From: Ruminococcus sp. | GTDB lineage: Bacteria > Bacillota > Clostridia > Oscillospirales > Acutalibacteraceae | Direction: 5' to 3' | NCBI GenBank assembly: GCA_017458845.1 | Contig: JAFSZY010000014.1 | Span: forward strand, 62,001-126,000 | Length of the DNA: 64,000 nt | In this document: in pieces, positions 43,176-51,967 of the stretch | Position numbering within the stretch: position 1 is the stretch's first letter | How the letters are laid out: the number at the start of each line of letters is the position of its first letter | Program-made: the position numbers and the translations under genes | The notes under the pieces: generated by a model | Databases searched by the model: none | The model's input: the letters and a program-made list of their open reading frames with translations, nothing else | What the model was told of the DNA's origin: nothing

Positions 43176-44396
43176 ATGAGCGTAAATAAGAACATTATCA
43201 TTATCGGCGGCGGAGCATCGGGCTTGTTCGCCGCTATAAAGGCAAAAGAGAATAACCCTCAAAAAGATGTAGCTATACTTGAAGCTCAGAGCAGAGTGGG
43301 CAGAAAGCTTCTCTCATCAGGCAATGGCCGCTGTAATCTTACAAATACAAGCTGCTCCAAGAAATACTATCACGGCTCATTCAGGAAATTTATCGATATT
43401 GTTCTTGGAAATTGCTCCGTTGACAGGGTTATCAAAGAGTTTATGAAGCTCGGTCTTATGACTAAGGTTGAGGACGAAGGCAGAGTGTATCCTGTATCGA
43501 ACCACGCGGGAAGTGTTCTTGATGTTTTGAGATTCAGGTTAGACGCTCTCGGGGTTGAGACAATTTGTGATACAAGGGTGAATGATATTCATAGACAAAA
43601 AAAAGGTTTTTATATTACAACAAACAACGTGGATTACATTTGCGATAAGCTCATTGTTTGTGCGGGTTCGTGTGCTTCACCAAAGCTTGGTTCCGACAGC
43701 TCGGTTATAAAAATCCTAAAAGAACTGGGACATAATGTAACCCCTCTTTCCCCCGCTTTATGCCCAATAAAAGTAAAGAGCGAGCTTCTCTCTTCCTTAA
43801 AGGGTGTAAGAGTTGAGGGGAAAGTCAGTTTGCTCGAAGGCGAAAATATAATCAAGGAAGAATATGGAGAGATTCAGTTTGCTGACAATTCTCTGTCGGG
43901 TATCTGCGTATTTAACCTCAGTTCTGAAATGAAAAAGGCAAGAAAGCCGTGTATTGCAATTGACCTTCTTCCCTATTCTGACAAGAAATATATAATTAAT
44001 ATTCTTTTAAAGCATAAAGAAATTTATAATAACATAAATATTGAAAATTTATTCACAGGAGTTTTCGTCAAAAAGCTCGGTATGGTTATCCTAAAACAGG
44101 CTCAGGTTCTGCCGTTTTCAAGGAAAATAAGCTCAATTACAGACGATGAAATTGAAAGAATTGCCGACGTTATAAAAGACTGGAGATTTGAAGCGCAAAA
44201 ATCAAACGATTTCAGCCATGCTCAAGCTGTGTCGGGCGGTATAGCAGGCAGTGAGATCAATCCGTACAGTATGGAAAGCAGCATAATAAATAACCTGTAT
44301 ATCTGCGGTGAAGCTATTGATATTGACGGTGACTGCGGCGGATTTAACCTTCAATTCGCTTTCGCGAGCGGAATCATCGCGGGTGAAAACGTATGA
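43176..44396 (+). CDS. BaiN/HI0933-type flavoprotein (NAD(P)/FAD-dependent oxidoreductase)
   Basis: 406 residues from ATG 43176 with GGACG upstream. The longer frame from 42966 overlaps the previous gene in a different reading and is rejected. FAD-binding N-terminus IIIIGGGASGLFAAIKAKE, the family mark LLSSGNGRCNLTN, and a C-terminal GDCGGFNLQFAFASG. BaiN homologues reduce steroid intermediates, but most family members have unknown substrates. It overlaps the next flavoprotein gene by 4 bp. Confidence 0.88.
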   Translation: MSVNKNIIIIGGGASGLFAAIKAKENNPQKDVAILEAQSRVGRKLLSSGNGRCNLTNTSCSKKYYHGSFRKFIDIVLGNCSVDRVIKEFMKLGLMTKVEDEGRVYPVSNHAGSVLDVLRFRLDALGVETICDTRVNDIHRQKKGFYITTNNVDYICDKLIVCAGSCASPKLGSDSSVIKILKELGHNVTPLSPALCPIKVKSELLSSLKGVRVEGKVSLLEGENIIKEEYGEIQFADNSLSGICVFNLSSEMKKARKPCIAIDLLPYSDKKYIINILLKHKEIYNNINIENLFTGVFVKKLGMVILKQAQVLPFSRKISSITDDEIERIADVIKDWRFEAQKSNDFSHAQAVSGGIAGSEINPYSMESSIINNLYICGEAIDIDGDCGGFNLQFAFASGIIAGENV

Positions 44397-45988
44397 TTAG
44401 AGTCAGTAATTTAAAACTGCCTGTAGATTATAACGACAGTATACTCAAAAAAGCAGTTGCGCGGGAGCTCAGAATTGATGAAAAATCAATCGAAAAGTTT
44501 TCTCTTTTAAGACGCTCCATAGACGCCCGTAAAAAGGATAACGTGCGTTTTATTGTTACCGCTGATGTTTATCTTAACTCTAATGAAAATAATGTTTTAA
44601 GCCGTTCCGGAAGCAAGAACGCCTCTATCACAAAGCCGTATGAATATAAACTCCCGAAACACAAGCCTCTAAACCAAAGACCTGTTATAATTGGCTTTGG
44701 TCCCGCCGGGATATTCGCTGGATTAACTCTTGCGCGCGCGGGAGAAGAGCCGATAATTATTGAACAGGGAGCGGATTGCGACCGTCGTGTTAAGGACGTT
44801 GAAGGCTTCATAAAAACAGGCTCGCTTAATACACGCTCCAATATTCAGTTTGGCGAAGGCGGCGCGGGAACTTTTTCTGACGGCAAGCTGAACACAGGCA
44901 CTAAGGATATAAGAGCCCGTCATATTCTCAATGAGTTCTGCGCTCACGGAGCTCCCGAAGAAATATTGTATAACGCCAAACCGCATATCGGCACGGACAA
45001 GCTTAGAGAAGTTATTAAAAGTATCCGTGAGGAAATCAAATCTCTCGGTGGTGAGGTGCTTTTCAACACTAAGCTCACATCATTGATTATAAATAATGAA
45101 GCTGTAAAAGGTGTTGAAGCAGAGTCTGGCGGCAATAAAACAGTAATTGACACCGATAATGTGATTCTCGCCATTGGCCACAGCTCGCGCGATACGCTGC
45201 AAATGCTCCATAACAGCAATATTTTTATGGAACAAAAGGCGTTTTCCGTCGGCGCTAGAATTGAGCATTTAAGAGAGAAAATAGACAAATCTCAGTACGG
45301 AGCATTTGCGGGAAACGAACGCTTGGGAGCCGCTTATTATAAGCTCAACACTCAGACGAGCAACGGCAGAGGAGCGTATACATTCTGTATGTGCCCGGGA
45401 GGTACTGTTGTACCTGCCGCAAGCGAGGAGAATATGGTTTGCGTAAACGGTATGAGCGAGTTCAGGCGTGACGCTGAGAACTCCAATTCCGCTTTACTAG
45501 TGTCTGTTAATCCCAATGATTTCCACAGCGAGCATCCACTCGCGGGTATTGAATATCAAAGAAATATTGAGCGAAAGGCATATGAAGCGGGCGGCGGTGA
45601 ATATGTTGCTCCCGTTCAACGTGTTGAGAACTTTTTGAACAATACTCATTCCAAGAGCTTCGGCGATGTTAAACCGAGCTACCAGAGGGGAACCGTTTTT
45701 GCAAAAATGGAGTCTATTCTGCCCGATTATGTAACCGACTCTATGCGCGAAGCTATTGTCGCTCTGGACAAGAAGCTAAAAGGCTTCGCTGACCCCGACG
45801 CTCTTTTGACAGCGGCGGAAACAAGAAGCTCCTCCCCTGTCCGCATTACAAGAAACTCTGACACGCTTCAAAGCATAAGCGTAAAGGGCTTATATCCCTG
45901 CGGAGAAGGCGCGGGCTACGCGGGCGGAATTATTTCCGCGGCGGTTGACGGAATAAAATGCGCCGAAAAGGTTTTGACAGCAGTGTGA
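44393..45988 (+). CDS. FAD-dependent dehydrogenase (COG2509)
   Basis: 531 residues. An N-terminal RNA-binding-like domain of about 90 residues (LRIDEKSIEKFSLLRRSIDARKKDN), then the FAD-binding motif GFGPAGIFAGLTLARAGEEPIIIEQG, NIQFGEGGAGTFSDGKLNTG and YTFCMCPGGTVVPA, all marks of COG2509. The C-terminus PCGEGAGYAGGIISAAVDGIKCAEKV closes the FAD site. Biochemical role unknown. It is probably co-transcribed with the BaiN-like gene. Confidence 0.9.
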   Translation: MIRVSNLKLPVDYNDSILKKAVARELRIDEKSIEKFSLLRRSIDARKKDNVRFIVTADVYLNSNENNVLSRSGSKNASITKPYEYKLPKHKPLNQRPVIIGFGPAGIFAGLTLARAGEEPIIIEQGADCDRRVKDVEGFIKTGSLNTRSNIQFGEGGAGTFSDGKLNTGTKDIRARHILNEFCAHGAPEEILYNAKPHIGTDKLREVIKSIREEIKSLGGEVLFNTKLTSLIINNEAVKGVEAESGGNKTVIDTDNVILAIGHSSRDTLQMLHNSNIFMEQKAFSVGARIEHLREKIDKSQYGAFAGNERLGAAYYKLNTQTSNGRGAYTFCMCPGGTVVPAASEENMVCVNGMSEFRRDAENSNSALLVSVNPNDFHSEHPLAGIEYQRNIERKAYEAGGGEYVAPVQRVENFLNNTHSKSFGDVKPSYQRGTVFAKMESILPDYVTDSMREAIVALDKKLKGFADPDALLTAAETRSSSPVRITRNSDTLQSISVKGLYPCGEGAGYAGGIISAAVDGIKCAEKVLTAV

Positions 45989-46034
45989 AATCTGCCCTGT
46001 AATACAGAAAAGTTTCTACAAATTATTTACTTAT

Positions 46035-46070
46035 AAAGATAAGGCAGCCCCAAAGCTGCCTTATCTTTAT
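46035..46070. terminator. Bidirectional terminator between flavoprotein gene and rnpB
   Basis: AAAGATAAGGCAGC (46035-46048) pairs perfectly with GCTGCCTTATCTTT (46055-46068), loop CCCAAA-type. It closes the rnpB transcript on the minus strand and the flavoprotein pair on the plus strand. Confidence 0.88.
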
Positions 46071-46072
46071 AC

Positions 46073-46416
46073 GCGACTAAATCTGTAAGCCGGGTTCTGT
46101 CTTGAACAGTCATCTATCTTGGCGCTGTGTTGCCACAAGCGCTCGACGCCACCTCCGCGGGACTGCCGAGCAAGCATAATGTCCCTCCACGGTGTTGCTC
46201 CAAGGCAGGGTTTACACGCCAGGTACGTCTCCGTACCAGCGGTGAGCTCTTACCTCACCTTTCCACCCTTACCGATATAATCGGCGGTTATTCTCTGTTG
46301 CACTGTCCCTAGGGTCGCCCCCGGCGGCCGTTAGCCGTTACCTGTGCTCTGTGGAGCCCGGACTTTCCTCGGAGAGTTCCTTTCGGAATTTCCCCGCGAC
46401 TGTTCAATTTACTCGC
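46073..46416 (-). ncRNA. rnpB: RNase P RNA (bacterial type A)
   Basis: On the minus strand the conserved core is clear: GAGGAAAGTCCGGGCTCC near the 5-prime end (P4 region) and ACAGAACCCGGCTTACAG near the 3-prime end. The terminal helix P1 is GCGAGTAAAT (46416-46407) with ATTTAGTCGC (46082-46073), one mismatch. Length about 344 nt is normal. This ribozyme cuts the 5-prime leader from tRNA precursors, such as the two tRNA-Ser here. A consensus promoter starts 7 nt before the 5-prime end. Confidence 0.97.
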
Positions 46417-46422
46417 ACAAGT

Positions 46423-46451
46423 ATTTTATCCCAATACAGCATAAATGTCAA
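46423..46451 (-). promoter_or_regulatory. Promoter of rnpB
   Basis: On the minus strand TTGACA (46451-46446), 17-bp spacer, TAAAAT (46428-46423). It predicts a start at about 46416, the observed 5-prime end of helix P1. Confidence 0.85.
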
Positions 46452-46455
46452 ATAC

Positions 46456-46484
46456 TTGAATTATACATAGATTTAAGCTATAAT
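46456..46484 (+). promoter_or_regulatory. Promoter directed at the malic enzyme gene
   Basis: TTGAAT (46456-46461), 17-bp spacer, TATAAT (46479-46484). The -35 box lies only 4 bp from the -35 box of the divergent rnpB promoter, so the two polymerase footprints overlap. Confidence 0.7.
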
Positions 46485-46505
46485 ATATGAGTGTTATTTT
46501 ATACT

Positions 46506-46567
46506 GTCATCCTGAGCATAAACGAAGGATCTTTAAGATTCTTCGTCGTTAAACTCCTCAGAATGAC
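46506..46567. repeat. Palindromic intergenic repeat (GTCATCCTGAG family)
   Basis: GTCATCCTGAG at the left and CTCAGAATGAC-like sequence at the right enclose GAAGGATCT and AGATTCTTCG, an imperfect inverted repeat of about 62 bp. It falls in the leader of the malic enzyme gene. A related unit is at 50541-50634. Such repeats are common extragenic elements in gut Firmicutes. Confidence 0.65.
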
Positions 46568-46591
46568 GGACTGTTTATAAGGAGAAATTTT

Positions 46592-47764
46592 ATGGATATC
46601 AGACAGGAAAGCTTAAAGAAACACTATGAGTGGGACGGAAAGATTGAGGTAATCTCCCGCGCTCCGATTAACAACAGTATGGATTTGTCGCTTGCTTACA
46701 CCCCGGGGGTTGCCGAGCCGTGTATGGAGATTAACAAGGATTACGAAAAGAGCTTTGAGCTCACAAGGCGCAGCAATCTTGTTGCTGTAGTTACAGACGG
46801 AACGGCTGTTCTCGGTCTCGGCGATATCGGTCCCGAGGCGGGTATGCCCGTTATGGAGGGCAAGTGCTGCCTTTTCAAGGAATTTGCTGACGTTGACGCC
46901 TTCCCTATCTGCGTCAGAAGCAAGGATGTAGACGAAATTGTTAAAACAATTTACCTTATAAGCGGAAGCTTCGGTGGTATTAATCTTGAGGATATCGCAG
47001 CCCCAAGATGTTTTGAGATAGAAAGAAAGCTCAAGGAAATTTGTGATATTCCGATTTTCCACGATGACCAGCACGGCACTGCTGTAATTGTTGCCGCGGC
47101 TTTGATGAATGCCTTGAAGATTGTGGACAAAAAGATTGATGAAATCAAGCTTGTCATCAGCGGCGCTGGTTCAGCGGGAATTGCAATCGCCAAACATCTG
47201 ATGAACATAGGCGTTAAGAATATTGTACTTGTAAACAGCAAGGGTATTATAAGCAAAGGACTCAGTACTAACAACTCCGAGCAGGAGTATATGGCTTCAA
47301 TCACAAACCCTGAAAACCTCACGGGAACACTCGCCGACGCTATGAAGGGCGCTGACGTATTCCTTGGTGTTTCCGCTCCGGGCATTGTAAGCGAGGATAT
47401 GGTGCGGTCAATGGCTGATAAACCTGTTGTTTTCGCAATGGCTAACCCCACTCCCGAGATTATGCCCGATTTGGCTAAGAAGGCAGGCGCTGTAGTTGTA
47501 GGAACAGGTCGTTCCGACTTCCCGAACCAGATTAATAATGTGCTCTGCTTCCCGGGTATGTTCAGAGGAGCGCTTGACTGTCGGGCGAGCGAAATAAACG
47601 AGGAAATGAAAGTTGCCGCTTCTTACGCTATAGCGGGACTTGTAAGCGATGAGGACCTTTCCCCCGATTACATAATCCCCGAAGCTGTAGACAAGCGTGT
47701 GGGCAGAGCTGTGGCTGAAGCCGTAGTAAAAGCGGCAAGAGAAACAGGGGTAGCAAAACTTTAA
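46592..47764 (+). CDS. NAD(P)-dependent malic enzyme
   Basis: 390 residues, the short bacterial form. Motifs in order: [10 protein letters not shown] with the catalytic Tyr, [31 protein letters not shown] (metal-binding Glu and Asp), [16 protein letters not shown], and the Rossmann glycines in [15 protein letters not shown]. It converts malate to pyruvate, CO2 and reduced cofactor. Whether it uses NAD or NADP cannot be told with certainty. The ribosome binding site AAGGAG precedes ATG 46592. Confidence 0.94.
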   Translation: MDIRQESLKKHYEWDGKIEVISRAPINNSMDLSLAYTPGVAEPCMEINKDYEKSFELTRRSNLVAVVTDGTAVLGLGDIGPEAGMPVMEGKCCLFKEFADVDAFPICVRSKDVDEIVKTIYLISGSFGGINLEDIAAPRCFEIERKLKEICDIPIFHDDQHGTAVIVAAALMNALKIVDKKIDEIKLVISGAGSAGIAIAKHLMNIGVKNIVLVNSKGIISKGLSTNNSEQEYMASITNPENLTGTLADAMKGADVFLGVSAPGIVSEDMVRSMADKPVVFAMANPTPEIMPDLAKKAGAVVVGTGRSDFPNQINNVLCFPGMFRGALDCRASEINEEMKVAASYAIAGLVSDEDLSPDYIIPEAVDKRVGRAVAEAVVKAARETGVAKL

Positions 47765-47786
47765 TCAGTTCAAATAATTCTTTTTC

Positions 47787-47891
47787 GTAGGGGATACCGT
47801 CTCGGTATCCCTTTGTCATTCCAAGCTTGCTTTTCTGTCGTTCCGAGACTGTATATCAAAGGAGCGGGCGGGCACGGAGACCCGCCCCTAC
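47787..47891. repeat. Composite inverted repeat after malic enzyme
   Basis: GTAGGGG (47787-47793) and CCCCTAC (47885-47891) bound the unit. Inside are GGATACCGTCTCGGTATCC-type palindrome, TTTGTCATTCC and CGGGCGGGCACGGAGACCCG. The GTAGGGG and GAGACGG pieces recur near 50640-50701. It is likely an extragenic repeat family. The first inner hairpin may also terminate the malic enzyme transcript. Confidence 0.6.
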
Positions 47892-47985
47892 GCGATAACA
47901 AAAAAAGCCTAATCTGTGCAAATTGCATAAATATGCTTTTGAAAATTTGTTTAGTATTTTTTAGTTAAATATGGTAAAATATAGG

Positions 47986-48150
47986 TGCGACATAAATCTG
48001 AATATTTAAGCCATTTTGGGAGAATGTATTTTTATCTATATCAGGTAAAAATGCAGGCTCTATTTTGGCATTCTCTGAAATGGCTAAATGATTTGTGTCG
48101 CAGCAATCGGAGCAGTGCGTTTTTCTGCGCGGCTTCGGCTGCGCATTTTT
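47986..48150 (+). promoter_or_regulatory. Structured RNA leader, copy 2 (riboswitch-like, unidentified)
   Basis: P1: 47986-47998 with 48090-48102 (13 bp). P2: about 48005-48026 with 48069-48088 (roughly 18 bp with small internal loops). P3: 48029-48036 with 48044-48051. The conserved block AAAAATGCAGGCTCT is at 48047-48061 and CAATCGGAGC at 48104-48113. TGCGTTTTT (48116-48124) and GGAGC can pair with the first block over 14 bp, crossing P1. Terminator at 48126-48150. P1 and P2 differ in sequence from copy 1 but keep pairing. Only the two blocks and the TGCGTTTT segment are conserved. A TAAAAT at 47975-47980 fits a start at P1. Confidence 0.7.
48126..48150 (+). terminator. Terminator at the end of RNA leader copy 2
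   Basis: TGCGCGGC (48126-48133) pairs with GCTGCGCA (48138-48145) around a TTCG tetraloop, then TTTTT. It lies 20 bp before the start codon at 48170. Confidence 0.78.
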
Positions 48151-48169
48151 GATATGTGAGGGATGAATT

Positions 48170-50440
48170 ATGAAAAGGACAAATAGAATAATCAGTTTGT
48201 TTTTATCTTTGATTATTGCCGCTGGATTATTAGTTGGAACACCCGCTGCCGTTAACAGTAAAACAGGGCTTAATCTCCAAGAGTTAATAAAGAAATTCCC
48301 GCAAGGGGCATATTGGAATCATAAGACAAATAACACACACGGATATTCTGGTATGGATGATTACGGTACCTGCAACAATCCCGACGGGTACACTTGGACT
48401 CCCTGCTATTCTCACAGCGCTGTCGCCCCTGCGGGGTATTACGACTGCAACAGTTTTCTCGGTGCTCAGCAATGCTGCGGATTTGCTAAAAAAATAGCGG
48501 TTGACGTTTACGGTTCTTGTCACGACAACTGGGGGACAAAAAATTTAAGCGATTGCAAGCCGGGAGATGTTGTACATTACTATTCAAATCAAACCAGTTC
48601 AATATGGGGTCATTGGTTAACAATAATCGAAAGAAACGGCAATACAGTTACTGTCGGTGAGTGTAACGGTTCTGAAAACACAAATGAAAGATGTCAGATA
48701 TCATGGAACCGCAAAATGAGTTTAAGTGACTTTGGTTGGAATATTACATGTTACAACGCGCCATATGAGCTTCCTAAAAAATGCACAACTCACACTTGGG
48801 ACAAGGGCGTAGTAACAAAACAGCCTACCTGCAAAAAGGATGGTGTAAAGACTTACACCTGCACGGTCTGCGGCGAAAAGAAAACAAAGACAATCAAGCA
48901 CAGCTCAAAGTATCACAGCTATAAAAAATACAAATGTATAAAAGCTACTTTACACGCTGACGGCATGCTTATCAAAAAGTGCAAGCATTGCGGCAAAAAG
49001 GTTAAGTCCACAATTTACCATCCAAAAACCATTAAACTGAAAAAGAAAGTTTATACATATAACGGCTCAAGAAAATATCCGAAAGTTGTTGTGAAGAATA
49101 CAAAAGGGAAAACAATACCTTCAAAGTATTACAAGGTAAAGTATAAGTTCAACAAAACTGTCGGCAAAGCTACCGCGAGAATAAAATTTAAAAATCAGTA
49201 TTCGGGTGCGGTTAACCGCTATTTTACAATTAAACCTAAAAGCACAAGTATAACAAAGCTGAACAGAGGAAAAACATATATTACCGTTAAATGGAAAAAG
49301 CGGACTATCCAGACTACAGGCTATCAGATTCAGTACGCTAGGAACAAAAAGTTTACCAAAAGCAAGAAAACTGTTACCATAAAAAGCGTGAAAATAACAA
49401 GCAAAAAGATAAAAAAACTAAAATCAAATACAAAATATTATGTCCGTATACGCACCTACAAAAAGGTTAACGGCTTAAATTATTATTCGGGATGGAGTAA
49501 GGTTAAGAGTGTAAAGACATTAAAAAAAATCAATTGGTCGTATAAGTACTATAACTATATTATCGAGCATCAGGATTCAATCAGATGGTACAATTTGACA
49601 TATACTCTAACGGATGATTTACCTTTAGCTTTGCACGACTTTGATTTAAACGGTATACCTGAATTAATCATTGGCTCTAAAGGCGCGCGATTGGGGTTAT
49701 CTATCTATACGATTTACGGTGGTAAGGTAGTGCATGCAGGATGTATGGGTGGAAAGTCAATCGAATATAGTACCAATAAATCTTATCACGGCATTTTCCG
49801 CTGGGATAGCTGGATGTCGGGCGCTGAAGGCGGCGTTATATATGGTACCATATCAAAGGGAAAACTTGTAACAAAGGATGTTATGGATTTTGCTTATGAT
49901 ATGGAAACAATGAAGAAGAACGAAACTATTCTGAATAAAACTTTATATAAGATTTATAAGAAAGGTACTAAGGAATTAAAGTTATATTACTGGAAAGATA
50001 TCCGATTGAAAGGTTGGAACAGATTTATAAAATATTACGGTTACAAAACATCGGCAATCTATTCAGGCAAGCGAAACTCATTTAAGTTAGGAGGCGCCAA
50101 GATTTCTTTAAAGCTACCTACTAACTGGGGATATAAAAAACAAACATACGGCACAAATAAATACTGTACCTTCTATGAAAAAAACACATATAAAGATACG
50201 AATGGCAGTATGGGAACAATTTGTTCGATAATATGTATGACGTCAGACGGTTATAAGAACCTGAAAAATGGTATGGAAAGCTATGTGTACTACGGAAAGA
50301 TTGGCAAAAAGTATTATGCTATGGTTTGGTCAACCGGTTATGGACTTGTACCTAATACACAGAAAATCTTTGAAAAAGCGTTGTACATCAGTCGTGAAGT
50401 TGCATTTACGTTTAAATCTAATCCTAAAGCAAAAAAATAA
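48170..50440 (+). CDS. Large secreted multidomain protein with CHAP/NlpC-like domain
   Basis: 756 residues. Signal peptide in 1-about 30. Residues about 40-200 resemble a CHAP or NlpC-type cysteine peptidase: C102/C103 in GAQQCCGFAKK as possible nucleophile and H148 in GHWLTIIERNGNTVTVGECNG as possible His. Then a Cys-rich repeat (TWDKGVVTKQPTCKKDGVKTYTCTVCGEK-type, about 209-290), an Ig-like Lys-rich section, a fibronectin III-like domain (about 365-450), and an unrecognised C-terminal domain (about 455-756). It may bind or cut peptidoglycan or proteins at the surface. Its leader shares the RNA element of the 9657 gene. Confidence 0.78.
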   Translation: MKRTNRIISLFLSLIIAAGLLVGTPAAVNSKTGLNLQELIKKFPQGAYWNHKTNNTHGYSGMDDYGTCNNPDGYTWTPCYSHSAVAPAGYYDCNSFLGAQQCCGFAKKIAVDVYGSCHDNWGTKNLSDCKPGDVVHYYSNQTSSIWGHWLTIIERNGNTVTVGECNGSENTNERCQISWNRKMSLSDFGWNITCYNAPYELPKKCTTHTWDKGVVTKQPTCKKDGVKTYTCTVCGEKKTKTIKHSSKYHSYKKYKCIKATLHADGMLIKKCKHCGKKVKSTIYHPKTIKLKKKVYTYNGSRKYPKVVVKNTKGKTIPSKYYKVKYKFNKTVGKATARIKFKNQYSGAVNRYFTIKPKSTSITKLNRGKTYITVKWKKRTIQTTGYQIQYARNKKFTKSKKTVTIKSVKITSKKIKKLKSNTKYYVRIRTYKKVNGLNYYSGWSKVKSVKTLKKINWSYKYYNYIIEHQDSIRWYNLTYTLTDDLPLALHDFDLNGIPELIIGSKGARLGLSIYTIYGGKVVHAGCMGGKSIEYSTNKSYHGIFRWDSWMSGAEGGVIYGTISKGKLVTKDVMDFAYDMETMKKNETILNKTLYKIYKKGTKELKLYYWKDIRLKGWNRFIKYYGYKTSAIYSGKRNSFKLGGAKISLKLPTNWGYKKQTYGTNKYCTFYEKNTYKDTNGSMGTICSIICMTSDGYKNLKNGMESYVYYGKIGKKYYAMVWSTGYGLVPNTQKIFEKALYISREVAFTFKSNPKAKK

Positions 50441-50490
50441 GATTTGTGTATTGATTCAATAATTAGAAATATAATAACTTCCAACAAATT

Positions 50491-50520
50491 AAAGGCAGCC
50501 GAACAATCGGCTGTCTTTAA
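50491..50520 (+). terminator. Terminator-like hairpin after the secreted protein gene
   Basis: AAAGGCAGCCGA (50491-50502) pairs with TCGGCTGTCTTT (50507-50518), one G-U, loop ACAA. The following T run is short. Confidence 0.6.
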
Positions 50521-50540
50521 CAATTCTGATTTTTCTTATT

Positions 50541-50701
50541 GTTATTCCGAGGTTGACGAGGAATCTAATATCTCTATATATCATCGTTCATAAAGAGATG
50601 GGAGATTCTTCGTCGCTTTGCTCCTTTGAATGACAGTAAGGGGGCACCGCTAAAAGGGGTACGGTAATATTTTAGGGAGCCCGAGACGGACTCCCCTACA
50701 G
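50541..50701. repeat. Intergenic repeat cluster downstream of the large secreted protein
   Basis: GTTATTCCGAGG at 50541 and TTTGAATGAC ending at 50634 bound an imperfect palindrome with GAGGAATCT and AGATTCTTCGTCG inside, related to 46506-46567. A second unit with GAGCCCGAGACGGACTCCCC (50680-50699) resembles the unit at 47787-47891. No gene is seen in this 270-bp gap. Confidence 0.6.
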
Positions 50702-50710
50702 GTATAATAA

Positions 50711-51967
50711 TTATTTTCCGTTAAACACTTCATCAGCCGCGAGCATAATGCCGAGCTTACCCGCGTGGAAGTTCAGGCTTCCCTGCATCCATACGGCGTA
50801 CGGTTCTCTCAGCGGAGCGTCAGCCGAAAGCTCAATTGAAGAGCCCATAGTAAAAGCTCCCGCTGCCATAATAACCTTGTCTTCATAGCCCGGCATATCG
50901 TCTGGATAAGGCGTTACGAAGCTGTCCACAGCCGAGGCGTGCTGAATACCTACGCAGAACTGCTCGAGCTTTTCGGGAGTACCGAGCATAATTAGCTGAA
51001 TAATGTCTCCCCTGCTCTCGTTGTATTTTGGTGAAACGTCATAACCGAGCACCTCAAAAAGAGCCGAGGCGAACACAGCTGTCTTTAAGGCTTCACCCGT
51101 GGCGTGAGGGGCGTGATACGCTCCCAAGAACAGCTCGCGTGTAACATTTAAAGTCGCGCCGATTTCTTTTCCCGTACCGGGTGTGGTGAGCCTGTACGAG
51201 CACATCTCAACCAGGTCTTTTCTGCCCGCAATATATCCGCCTGTAGGAGCTATTCCGCCGCCGGGGTTCTTTATTAACGAGCCCGCCATAAGGTCGACCC
51301 CGCAAGCTAAGGGCTGTTTCTTCTCAACAAATTCACCGTAGCAGTTGTCGAGCATTATTATAATGTCCTTATTAACGGAACGTACAGTTTTAACAATTTC
51401 TTCAATATCGTCACAGGTCAGCGTCGGACGCGTACTATATCCGCGCGAGCGCTGAATATATACCATTTTATAGCTGCTGTCAAGCGTTTTTTTGATAGCT
51501 TCAAAATCAATGGTTCCGTCCTCTTTGAGGGCGGTTTCTTCATATTTTATGCCAAAATCAATCAATGAGCCCGAATAATCGCCTTCTATGCCGATAGCGC
51601 TTCTAAGTGTATCATAAGGCATGCCTGTAACACTGAGCATTTTATCCCCTGGGCGAAGAACGCCGAACAAAGCGACAGTTAACGCGTGCGTTCCGCTTAC
51701 AAAGTTATAGCGCACCAGTGCGTCCTCGGCGTCAAAAACATCCGCGAACACTTTATCTAGAGCGTCTCTTCCCCTGTCGCCGTAGCCGTAACCCGTTGTG
51801 CCAGTAAAATGGCTCTCGGATACGCCCGCTGACTGAAAAGCCCTTATCATTTTTTGTTGATTGTATTCCTGGATATCATCGATTTCCTTAAGCTTATCCG
51901 AGCAAAGCTCTAACGCTTTTTCAGACGCTTTGATAATTTCCGGGGAAATATCAAACAAATTATTCAT
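50711..51967 (-). CDS. Methionine gamma-lyase/YnbB-family PLP enzyme
   Basis: 418 residues from ATG 51967 with GGGAG upstream. The longer frame to 52084 lies inside the upstream gene. Cys/Met metabolism PLP fold (type I), with YNFVSGTHALTVALFGVLRPGD, MLDNCYGEFVEKKQP, and the PLP lysine in GSLIKNPGGGIAPTGGYIAG. The family is often labelled aluminum resistance protein (YnbB) and found near glutamine synthetase and miaA. Physiological reaction unknown. It overlaps the GNAT gene by 8 bp. Confidence 0.85.
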   Translation of the reverse strand: MNNLFDISPEIIKASEKALELCSDKLKEIDDIQEYNQQKMIRAFQSAGVSESHFTGTTGYGYGDRGRDALDKVFADVFDAEDALVRYNFVSGTHALTVALFGVLRPGDKMLSVTGMPYDTLRSAIGIEGDYSGSLIDFGIKYEETALKEDGTIDFEAIKKTLDSSYKMVYIQRSRGYSTRPTLTCDDIEEIVKTVRSVNKDIIIMLDNCYGEFVEKKQPLACGVDLMAGSLIKNPGGGIAPTGGYIAGRKDLVEMCSYRLTTPGTGKEIGATLNVTRELFLGAYHAPHATGEALKTAVFASALFEVLGYDVSPKYNESRGDIIQLIMLGTPEKLEQFCVGIQHASAVDSFVTPYPDDMPGYEDKVIMAAGAFTMGSSIELSADAPLREPYAVWMQGSLNFHAGKLGIMLAADEVFNGK

